DNA from: JBLIKP01 sp047635375
Lineage (GTDB): Bacteria; Bacteroidota; Bacteroidia; Sphingobacteriales; Sphingobacteriaceae
Assembly (NCBI GenBank): GCA_047635375.1
Contig: JBLIKP010000109.1
Coordinates: forward strand, 1-6,963
Direction: 5' to 3'
DNA: 6,963 nt
The notes beneath the pieces were generated by a model. It was given only the letters and a program-made list of their open reading frames with translations. It searched no databases and was not told the DNA's origin. A program made the translations under genes and the position numbers. This document shows, piece by piece, positions 1 through 6,157 of this stretch (its first letter is position 1; every line of letters begins with the position of its first letter).

Positions 1-64
1 GAAATCCTAAAACGGCTAGTAAGAAGAGTAAGCCAATAGAAAAGTATTTTAACTGTTCATTCAT
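1..64 (-). CDS. N-terminal fragment of a membrane or exported protein, cut by the window edge
   Basis: Only the first 21 codons are present; the gene continues past the left edge. The reading begins MNEQLKYFSIG and runs into a strongly hydrophobic stretch (GLLFLLAVLGF) at residues 11-21, so the protein starts with a membrane anchor or signal sequence. The ATG at 64-62 is chosen because the overlapping ATG at 60-58 hits a stop after three codons. The gene lies downstream of secDF on the same strand, but the secDF terminator separates them. A TAnnTTTG box just upstream suggests it has its own promoter. Too little is visible to name a family, so no function is proposed. Confidence 0.55.
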   Translation of the reverse strand, partial: MNEQLKYFSIGLLFLLAVLGF

Positions 65-80
65 AATATTTTTCGCTATC

Positions 81-88
81 CAAAATTA
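81..88 (-). promoter_or_regulatory. Candidate -7 box for the left-edge gene
   Basis: Read on the minus strand this is TAATTTTG, an exact match to the Bacteroidota -7 consensus TAnnTTTG. It sits 16 nt before the ATG at 64, which would give a leader of only about 10 nt. The nearest upstream TTG that could act as -33 element is 24 nt away, slightly beyond the usual 17-23 nt, so the match is imperfect. It follows the secDF terminator, which is where a promoter for the next gene would be expected. Confidence 0.35.
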
Positions 89-113
89 CATTTTTGAATA
101 AAAGGAAAGGTAC

Positions 114-155
114 AAAACAAAAAAAAAGCACCTTCCGATTATCGAAAGGTGCTTT
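114..155 (-). terminator. Intrinsic terminator of secDF
   Basis: The hairpin spans 125-155: a 10-bp outer stem (AAAGCACCTT pairing with AAGGTGCTTT), one C/A mismatch, 3 more pairs and a TTA loop on the + strand. Read on the minus strand, the stem is followed by an unbroken run of T and then a further T-rich stretch down to about 114. The + side has no matching long T tract, so it works for leftward transcription. It begins 21 nt after the secDF stop codon. Confidence 0.9.
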
Positions 156-176
156 AAAAAATGTTTTTTATTGAAA

Positions 177-3113
177 TTATTTTACTTTTTTCTTCTTCAT
201 GAAATCAACAACAACTGGTGTTGCAATAAAGATAGAAGAGTAAGTACCTACAACAACCCCTACTAACATTGCGAATGTAAATCCTCTAATTACTTCTCCA
301 CCAAAGATGAATAATACAAGTAATACGAAGAAAGTTGTAACCGCTGTAATGATAGTACGACTTAAGGTACTGTTCAGTGCGTCGTTAATGATTGGCTCAA
401 TGTCTGCGTTTTTAGAATGGTGAAGGTTTAAGTATTCACGAATTCTGTCAAACACTACCACTGTATCGTTAATTGAGTAACCTACAACCGTTAGGATTGC
501 TGCGATAAACGCTTGGTCGATATCCAAAGAGAAAGGAACAACTCCATTCAATAAAGAGAATAAACCAAGGATAAACAATACATCGTGAACCAATGCAAAC
601 AGTGCACCAAGACCAAACTGCCATTTTCTGAATCGGATTAATAGGTAGATGAACACGATGATCATCGACATTAAAACTGCCCAGAAGGCACCTACTTTAA
701 TGTCGTTCGCGATAGTAGGGCCTACTTTTTGCGAACTCATTATTTCGAATGGTGTGTTAAAGCCAACTAATCCTTTATCTAAAGCCGCTTCCACAAGTGA
801 GTCTGTGTTTGGCTCATTTTCATTGATAAGGTAAGTTGTAGTGATTTTAAGTTGCTCAGCAGATCCGAAAATCTTAACCTCTGGAGAGCCTTGAAAAGCC
901 TCACCAAGAGATGCACGAACATCAGTAGTGCTTACTGTCTCGTCGAAACGAACAACGTAAGAGCGTCCACCTTTGAAATCTACTCCTAAACTAAATCCAC
1001 GAACCACGATAGAAACAATACCAATTGCGATAACAGTTCCTGAAATCATGTAAGCAATTTTACGCTTAGTGATGAAATCAAATTTAGTGTTAGAGAAAAC
1101 GTTTTCTGTAGACTTAATGCTAAACTTCACATTCTTCTCTTTTCTCACTTGCCATTCGAAAATCAAACGAGTGATAAAGATTGCAGAGAACAATGAAGTT
1201 AAAATACCAATGATTAAGGTTGTGGCGAATCCTAAAATTGGACCAGTTCCGAAAACATAAAGTACAATACCCGTTAATAACGTGGTAACGTTTGCATCCA
1301 CAATTGAAGAGTATGCGTTTTTGTAACCGTCAGAAATAGCCAATTTAAGCCCTTTTCCACGTGCTAACTCTTCACGAATACGTTCGTAGATAAGAACGTT
1401 CGCATCAACCGACATACCAATGGTAAGCACGATACCCGCGATACCTGGCAAAGTAAGTACAGCATTTAAAGATGCTAGCACTCCAAAGATGAAGAATACG
1501 TTAGCGAACAATGCAAGATTTGCTACAAAACCAGCAGTGCTGTAGTAGAAAATCATGAATAAAAGTACAAGTACTAAACCAGAGATAGCAGAGATTAAAC
1601 CTGCTTGGATAGCTTCTTTACCTAATGATGGACCTACAATTTCTTCTTCAACAATCTTAGTTGGAGCTGGAAGCTTACCAGCCTTAAGAATGTTTGATAA
1701 ATCCTTGGTCTCGTTAATAGTGAAGTTGCCAGAGATAGAAGATACACCACCTGAAATTTCCGATTGAACGGTAGGGTAGGTGTACACGTAGTTATCAAGA
1801 ACAATAGCAACGCTACGTCCAATATTTTCTTTTGTTATACGCTTCCAGATACGAGCACCTTCAGTGTTCATAGTCATTTCAACTTCTGGCGAACCATTGA
1901 TGTTGAAATCTGCACGAGCGTTTGTGATTACATCACCAGCTAATGGCGGCTTTTTATCACGGCTAGTAGTTTTAATAGCTACTAATCCATAAAGGTTAGA
2001 CGTTCCTATAGGCTTTACAGTCCAAAGGAATTTCATGTTTCCAGGAATGATGTTCTTTACCTCAGGCATTTTTAAGATGGTGTTCATCTTAGCAGTGTCC
2101 TTAAATTGAACATATCCAACAAGCGGACCTTCTTGAGCAACTTCTTGTCCTTGGTCATTTTGTCCAACGGCAGGAGTCATCACTGCAAAAAGAGGATTGT
2201 TTTTTTGGAATTCGGCTAGGCCGTTATCAGATGAAGTGTCTGAAGTGTCAGAAGCGATATCGTCTAATAAAGAAAGCCCGTCAGTTGCCGTGTCTTCTTC
2301 AGTTTCGGTAGCTGCAACAGTTGAATCAACTGCAGGAGCTTCTTTCAAACGCATCATCTCATTAATTTGAGTGATGTATCCGATAGCCTCAGGGTTTTCC
2401 CAAGTTTCCCAGAACTCAAGTTGAGCCGTTCCTTGAAGAAGTTTACGAACACGTTCTTTATCGTTTACACCAGGTAATTCGATAACGATACGGTTAGAAC
2501 CTTCTAATAATTGAATGTTTGGTTGTGTTACCCCGAACTTATCAATACGAGTACGAAGAATTTCGAATGAGCGGTCAATTGCGCTATTCGCTTCCTCTTG
2601 AAGAACCGTTAAGATTTCATCATCAGTACTGTTAAAACTAATACGGCCTTGGTTTTCTTTAGTAGCGAAAGTTGCTGCTAAACTTTTTGTAGGCTCTAAT
2701 TCACGGTAAGCTTCAAAAAACAAGGTGATAAAGTCCGTTTGGGAATCTTTTTTACGCTCGTCTGCCATTCTCAAGGCACGATTGAAGTTTTCGTCTGGAG
2801 TATTGTCAGCTAATGACTTTACAAGGTCAGAAAGAGAAACCTCCATGGTTACGTTCATTCCTCCCTTTAAATCCAGTCCTAAATTTAGTTTCTTCTCTTT
2901 GGCTTCGTCGTAAGTAATATCCTTGAAACCAAGGCTGAAAACTGGTTCCGTGCCAATCGAGTCTAAGTAGGCTTGTTCTTTTTTCGGATCACCGTTTCCA
3001 AATGCTTTAGCGTCTTTCTCAACACTGTTTGCAATGAATGTAAATGATAGCGAATAGATACAAGAAACTACTAATGCGATGGCAATGAATTGAATCGCGC
3101 CTTTACCTTGCAT
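177..3113 (-). CDS. secDF: SecDF fusion, protein translocase accessory subunit
   Basis: This 978-residue inner-membrane protein joins SecD and SecF in one chain. SecDF associates with SecYEG and uses the proton-motive force to pull exported proteins out on the periplasmic side. The first helix is at residues 7-27, then comes a large periplasmic P1 head (about 60-490) with the SecD signature LGLDLKGG at 78-85. Five more helices (about 500-652) follow, with TIGMSVDANVLIYERIREE at 564-582. The SecF half starts near 686, with GVDFKGG at 710-716, a smaller periplasmic domain (to about 800) and GYSINDTVVVFDRIRE at 878-893. About 12 helices in total are expected. D570, D883 and probably R919 (TLSRT) match the charged residues implicated in proton coupling in Thermus SecDF (D340, D637, R671). 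An acidic Ser/Thr-rich linker interrupts P1 at about 258-300. The ORF is intact. The ATG at 3113 gives a short polar start and then a helix, as usual for SecD. Confidence 0.98.
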   Translation of the reverse strand: MQGKGAIQFIAIALVVSCIYSLSFTFIANSVEKDAKAFGNGDPKKEQAYLDSIGTEPVFSLGFKDITYDEAKEKKLNLGLDLKGGMNVTMEVSLSDLVKSLADNTPDENFNRALRMADERKKDSQTDFITLFFEAYRELEPTKSLAATFATKENQGRISFNSTDDEILTVLQEEANSAIDRSFEILRTRIDKFGVTQPNIQLLEGSNRIVIELPGVNDKERVRKLLQGTAQLEFWETWENPEAIGYITQINEMMRLKEAPAVDSTVAATETEEDTATDGLSLLDDIASDTSDTSSDNGLAEFQKNNPLFAVMTPAVGQNDQGQEVAQEGPLVGYVQFKDTAKMNTILKMPEVKNIIPGNMKFLWTVKPIGTSNLYGLVAIKTTSRDKKPPLAGDVITNARADFNINGSPEVEMTMNTEGARIWKRITKENIGRSVAIVLDNYVYTYPTVQSEISGGVSSISGNFTINETKDLSNILKAGKLPAPTKIVEEEIVGPSLGKEAIQAGLISAISGLVLVLLFMIFYYSTAGFVANLALFANVFFIFGVLASLNAVLTLPGIAGIVLTIGMSVDANVLIYERIREELARGKGLKLAISDGYKNAYSSIVDANVTTLLTGIVLYVFGTGPILGFATTLIIGILTSLFSAIFITRLIFEWQVRKEKNVKFSIKSTENVFSNTKFDFITKRKIAYMISGTVIAIGIVSIVVRGFSLGVDFKGGRSYVVRFDETVSTTDVRASLGEAFQGSPEVKIFGSAEQLKITTTYLINENEPNTDSLVEAALDKGLVGFNTPFEIMSSQKVGPTIANDIKVGAFWAVLMSMIIVFIYLLIRFRKWQFGLGALFALVHDVLFILGLFSLLNGVVPFSLDIDQAFIAAILTVVGYSINDTVVVFDRIREYLNLHHSKNADIEPIINDALNSTLSRTIITAVTTFFVLLVLFIFGGEVIRGFTFAMLVGVVVGTYSSIFIATPVVVDFMKKKKVK
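2232..2249. repeat. Two tandem 9-bp units inside secDF
   Basis: TGAAGTGTC occurs twice head to tail at 2232-2240 and 2241-2249. On the coding strand each unit is GACACTTCA (Asp-Thr-Ser), giving DTSDTS at SecDF residues 289-294 within the acidic linker of the P1 head. The unit is a multiple of three, so a gain or loss would keep the frame. Confidence 0.75.
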
Positions 3114-3154
3114 AGTTTAAATTTTTGTTAAGTTATTCTAAATCAGATGTTTAA

Positions 3155-3169
3155 CAGAACATAGTTCTG
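3155..3169. other. Small hairpin in the secDF leader
   Basis: CAGAAC (3155-3160) and GTTCTG (3164-3169) form a perfect 6-bp stem around ATA. If the promoter at 3183-3214 is right, the hairpin falls within the first 25 nt of the secDF mRNA, where it could protect the 5' end. No proper T tract follows on the secDF strand, so it is not called as a terminator for udk. Function is inferred only. Confidence 0.4.
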
Positions 3170-3182
3170 CTTTTAAAAGTTG

Positions 3183-3214
3183 CAAATCTAACTAATTTGT
3201 GGGAGTATTAGCAA
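3183..3214 (-). promoter_or_regulatory. Bacteroidota-type promoter for secDF
   Basis: On the minus strand, TTG (3214-3212) is followed by a 21-nt spacer and TAGATTTG (3190-3183). This fits the Bacteroidota sigma-A pattern TTG-N17-23-TAnnTTTG. Transcription would start near 3176, giving a secDF leader of about 63 nt. It lies in the 118-nt gap between the udk stop and the secDF start, so secDF can probably be transcribed independently of the upstream genes. Confidence 0.65.
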
Positions 3215-3231
3215 GTTATAAGCAAAATAAA

Positions 3232-3912
3232 TTAACGTCGTATAAATCCACGCCCAGGAAGGCCCGACATAAACGATGTATTCATGGTAACATGATGTAA
3301 TAATTTACGCATAACCACGTCTTTTAAATCATCAAAACCGCCTGGAATTCCGTCCTTGTTTGTAAGGACTAAATCGGCTTTTTCTTTGATTTTTCTGAAT
3401 CCCTCTAAAGTTGGGTTTACATGGTGTTCCCATTGGTGTAAAATTTCTTCTTTTGAGATTTTACGTTTTATTTGGTCGCGTTCCAGTCTGCGCTCAAGTT
3501 TAAGGTCTTGAGGAGACTCCACGTAAACTAAATAATCAATTGATTTTTCAACTAATGGGTAATCAAGAAGGAATAGACCCTCAATAATAATTACAGGTTT
3601 AGAAACAAAGGTTAGCGTTTTTGCGCGCTTGCGCGGATGATTATAGGTGTATTCTGTTAAAATCACTTTGCTACCATCAATAAGGTTGAAAAGATCAGAA
3701 GAGAATGCTTTTAAATCTAATGCAGTAGGTAAATCGAAATTGTATTTACCAAAAGAATCTTTTTGTTGTTGCTTCAGGGGAAGGTAATAATTGTCTTGAG
3801 GGAAGATACATACCTTGCTTGCTCCAACCTCATCGGCTAGTTCTTTTACAAGATGTGTTTTACCCGATGCACTTGCACCAGTTACTCCAATAATAAAGGG
3901 TTTAGAAGTCAA
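3232..3912 (-). CDS. udk: Uridine kinase
   Basis: The 226-residue protein is a cytosolic P-loop kinase of pyrimidine salvage, phosphorylating uridine (and usually cytidine) to the monophosphate with a nucleoside triphosphate. Walker A is GASASGKT at 12-19. PQDNYY (38-43) supplies D40 and Y43, matching D62 and Y65 of human UCK2, which contact the nucleoside. NFDLPTALD (58-66) corresponds to the family motif F-D-H-P-x-x-x-D with Leu in place of His. YNHPR (90-94) carries the conserved His. EGLFLL (111-116) and the arginine-rich lid RRLERD (141-146) follow. The C-terminus extends slightly past the core with a basic SFMSGLPGRGFIRR tail. The start is TTG at 3912-3910: no ATG lies between the upstream in-frame stop and the P-loop, and the next internal Met is far too late. 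Only one base separates this TTG from the stop of the LysM gene, implying translational coupling. Confidence 0.93.
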   Translation of the reverse strand: MTSKPFIIGVTGASASGKTHLVKELADEVGASKVCIFPQDNYYLPLKQQQKDSFGKYNFDLPTALDLKAFSSDLFNLIDGSKVILTEYTYNHPRKRAKTLTFVSKPVIIIEGLFLLDYPLVEKSIDYLVYVESPQDLKLERRLERDQIKRKISKEEILHQWEHHVNPTLEGFRKIKEKADLVLTNKDGIPGGFDDLKDVVMRKLLHHVTMNTSFMSGLPGRGFIRR

Positions 3913-3913
3913 T

Positions 3914-4702
3914 CTATTTTGTTTTTTGTCCGTATCTAAGTTGGCCTAAAAAGGGTTGCTTTACATCAATAAACTCGGCCGCTGGTCCCGAAATGATGAT
4001 AACAACGTTTGTGTTTTCGGCCATGGGGGGGATTCTCCCCACCACTTTCACATAAACGTACCGGTTGTTCAATTTATTGGAGATTTTAACAACGGTACCT
4101 ATAGGTGCATCGCGGTGCAATGCTTGTTTTTTTAATACTCCTGGTTCAATTTCTTTCACAATTTTAACCAGACCTTCTTCCTCAATTTCCATCATGTCGT
4201 TAAATCTTCTTTCCACACGATTGAAATCTTCTGATCCTTGAGTAACTTGCATTTGAGCAGATTGCGGGTAATTTGGACCTTCTAATTGAAGGATTTGCCC
4301 TGGCTCAAGCTCGTTGGATTTTAAAGCATTAAATGTTTTTAAATCTGAAACAGGAATATTGTAAATTTTTGAAATTCTATATAAAGTTTCGCCAGGAGCT
4401 ACCTTATGAACTTTGGAATTTTTAATTTGATTGGAAGATAGCCCTGCCTTCTTAAAGGTGGGTATCATCATTGTATCTCCTAAGTTTAGGGAGGTGCCTT
4501 TGGTAGGATTGGCCTCCATTAACTCATTTACCTTTACATTGTATTTACGTGCAAGGGAATATAGCGTTTCCTTAGCCTCTACCTTGTGCATAATAAATAC
4601 GTATCCCTTGATAGCCTTTTTTCCAATGCTATCAGGTATTGCGGCTTTCGCCGAAAATTGTAAGATGAATATTAAAGTAAGTAGTAAGCTTAGGTTTTTC
4701 AT
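3914..4702 (-). CDS. Secreted LysM protein with C-terminal double-psi beta-barrel (RlpA-like) domain
   Basis: The 262-residue protein begins with a signal peptide (MKN, a Leu/Ile-rich core, then AKA-A near residue 20), with no lipobox. Two LysM peptidoglycan-binding domains follow, at about 38-82 (HKVEAKETLYSLARKYNV) and 98-141 (HKVAPGETLYRISKIYNI). A charged linker (about 145-185) leads to a C-terminal region resembling the RlpA/expansin double-psi beta-barrel: ALHRDAPIGTVVKISNK at 194-210 and VYVKVVGRIPP at 216-226. It most likely acts in the periplasm or on the wall. The barrel keeps the His (H196), but the acidic residues expected 8 and 11 positions before it in lytic RlpA are Gly and Ile here, so a binding role is more likely than cleavage. 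It lies between the DUF4905-like gene (5-nt gap) and udk (1-nt gap), so it is almost certainly co-transcribed with both. The ATG at 4702 is supported by the signal peptide. Confidence 0.88.
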   Translation of the reverse strand: MKNLSLLLTLIFILQFSAKAAIPDSIGKKAIKGYVFIMHKVEAKETLYSLARKYNVKVNELMEANPTKGTSLNLGDTMMIPTFKKAGLSSNQIKNSKVHKVAPGETLYRISKIYNIPVSDLKTFNALKSNELEPGQILQLEGPNYPQSAQMQVTQGSEDFNRVERRFNDMMEIEEEGLVKIVKEIEPGVLKKQALHRDAPIGTVVKISNKLNNRYVYVKVVGRIPPMAENTNVVIIISGPAAEFIDVKQPFLGQLRYGQKTK

Positions 4703-4707
4703 ATTTG

Positions 4708-5499
4708 TTAGTTCAGCTTTTTTATGATAAGCCGAGATTTTTCCTCAATAAAAATTAATTTATTCTCAAAGATAAAAAAAGGATCGAATCCGTACCCTTT
4801 AATTTTTGAAGCGAGTAGTATTTGTTCTTCAAGCTGATCCCCTAAAAATAAAAGAAGCCAGTGATTGGTTGTGCTATTCTCTATTGAATAGGCTCCAATA
4901 ATAGTGAGATTGTCCGATTTAATAAACTCCATCGGTGATTTCTCTTTAATTAAAAACGGAAATTGACAACTTAAGGCATCTAATTTGTCGTGAGCAATTT
5001 CAGGGAAAAGTGCCCCTTCATGGTTTGAAAAAATTAAGAGATTGTTGCTGTTAGCAATGTTTTTTCCGGTTACTAAATCTATTTCTTGCGCACCTTCATT
5101 TAGGTTTTTTATGTTTTTTATTGAAAGTCCGTGTTGTGTTAACCCCTTAAATCTGCATTGAAAATTTTGCCATAACATTACTCCGGTTAATCCGTCAAAT
5201 GCCAAAAGCCAATCGGTGCCGGGGATTGATTCATTTGGGAAGTAGGATAATAACGCCACTCCATCTTTTAATCCCACCAAAGTAGTCTGCCACGATATTA
5301 AATCAACAGGAGACAATTGTTTTAAATGGTCAGTTTTGAAATTCCACATATAAAACTCAGCTTCCTTTACAGTAGTTTTGCGGATTTCAATGGCAGCCCA
5401 ATCAGTATCCACATAAACTTTATGGATTGAATCATTGAAAGATAAAGAATATTGACTTTTTGTTTGAGACATTAAACCAAAGGTAATGTGAAGTGTCAA
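4708..5499 (-). CDS. DUF4905-like protein, function unknown
   Basis: The product is up to 263 residues, without a signal peptide or membrane helix, so probably cytosolic. From memory, the beta-rich pattern (AAIEIRKTTVKEAEFYMWNF at 35-54, then SWQTTLVGLKDGVALLSYF at 69-87 and WLLAFDGLTGVMLW at 97-110) resembles DUF4905, a Bacteroidota family of about this length with no assigned role. The FDGLTGVMLW segment recalls the repeat of PQQ-type beta-propellers ('value-D-x-x-T-G-x-x-x-W'), so a propeller-like fold is possible. It is the first gene of the tight run with the LysM protein and udk. The start is uncertain: ATG 5499 gives MTLHITFGL before the ATG at 5472 (MSQTKSQYSL). The shorter form begins closer to the recognisable domain. 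No function is proposed. Confidence 0.75.
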   Translation of the reverse strand: MTLHITFGLMSQTKSQYSLSFNDSIHKVYVDTDWAAIEIRKTTVKEAEFYMWNFKTDHLKQLSPVDLISWQTTLVGLKDGVALLSYFPNESIPGTDWLLAFDGLTGVMLWQNFQCRFKGLTQHGLSIKNIKNLNEGAQEIDLVTGKNIANSNNLLIFSNHEGALFPEIAHDKLDALSCQFPFLIKEKSPMEFIKSDNLTIIGAYSIENSTTNHWLLLFLGDQLEEQILLASKIKGYGFDPFFIFENKLIFIEEKSRLIIKKLN

Positions 5500-5533
5500 T
5501 TAAGTGAGAAGAAAATACGATAATATTGGTGTT

Positions 5534-5562
5534 TCCACACCTTGAATCCTCAATTGTGTGGA
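5534..5562. other. Stem-loop in the divergent intergenic region
   Basis: TCCACAC (5534-5540) pairs with GTGTGGA (5556-5562), and inside it TTGA (5542-5545) pairs with TCAA (5550-5553) around ATCC. The result is an 11-bp hairpin with a small asymmetric internal loop. No T tract follows on either strand, so it does not look like a terminator. It lies between two divergent genes and could be an operator or a leader hairpin; the sequence does not decide. The rest of 5500-5705 holds no credible gene. Confidence 0.4.
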
Positions 5563-5633
5563 GTGATTTACACAGTTTTGGATTAGTATTTTTTGAAGAT
5601 ATTAAAAATCTCACGCCTGCGGCTATTTTCTAG

Positions 5634-5663
5634 GTGTTTCCGTGTCTTGGTAAATTAATTTTG
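5634..5663 (+). promoter_or_regulatory. Candidate promoter of the broken lipoprotein gene
   Basis: TAATTTTG at 5656-5663 matches the Bacteroidota -7 box TAnnTTTG exactly. The -33 position, 19 nt upstream, holds GTG (5634-5636) instead of TTG, one base off. Transcription would start near 5670, about 36 nt before the ancestral start codon position. The -33 defect fits a gene that is decaying, but it could also be an ordinary weak promoter. Confidence 0.4.
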
Positions 5664-6157
5664 ATACTAAAACCGAAACTGATTAAATAATTAAATCTAT
5701 AGACTACGAAAACGGTTAAAATATTAGGAGTGGCTGCAATCGCAACTACAATTTTATTTGCATCATGTAGCAAGGATGAAAATTCCGATGGAAAGACTCC
5801 TGTAAAAGTAAGAATGACCGACGCTCCCTTGGATGTTGATGCGGTTCTTATTGACTTTATTGAGGTTAATATAAAAATGGAAGAAGAGGGCTGGGTTGCC
5901 CTTAATGCTAATGCTGGGATTTATAACCTTCTTGATTTTTCTAATGGAAAAGATACTGTCATCGCAAATGATACTTTGCCTTAAGGAAATGTGAAAGAAA
6001 TTAGACTTGTGCTTGGTGACAATAACCACGTAGTTGTTGATGGCGATACTTTCGCACTAACTATCCCAAGAGGATCTTCATCAGGACTTAAAATTAAGTT
6101 TGAAGGAATATTAATGCTAACCAATTAGCTGAAATTAAAATAGATTTCGACGCAGCA

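Noticed and set aside
649..1767. Open frames on the + strand (649-834, 1069-1260, 1555-1767), and others inside secDF on both strands
   Set aside because: They lie wholly within the intact secDF gene in other frames and show no recognisable domain or signal.
3153..3164. Three-codon leader ORF (ATG-TTC-TGT-TAA, minus strand) as a Sec-monitoring arrest peptide
   Set aside because: Far too short to act as a nascent-chain sensor; it is a chance ATG within the hairpin.
3155..3169. Hairpin after udk as an intrinsic terminator
   Set aside because: The stem is only 6 bp, no run of T follows on the minus strand, and it lies downstream of the secDF promoter.
4431..4727. 98-codon + strand frame opposite the LysM gene
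   Set aside because: It is antisense to a clear signal peptide and LysM coding region, with no family resemblance.
5478..5485. TACCTTTG on the minus strand as a promoter for the DUF4905-like gene
   Set aside because: It matches TAnnTTTG, but the nearest TTG is only 11 nt upstream and the transcript would start at the ATG of 5472 itself. A leaderless mRNA is possible but unsupported.
5432..5614. 60-codon minus-strand frame overlapping the start of the DUF4905-like gene
   Set aside because: Low-complexity, no domain, and it overlaps a better-supported gene in another frame.
5763..6029. 88-codon minus-strand frame opposite the lipoprotein pseudogene
   Set aside because: The + strand reading shows clear DUF4382 homology; the antisense frame is its shadow.
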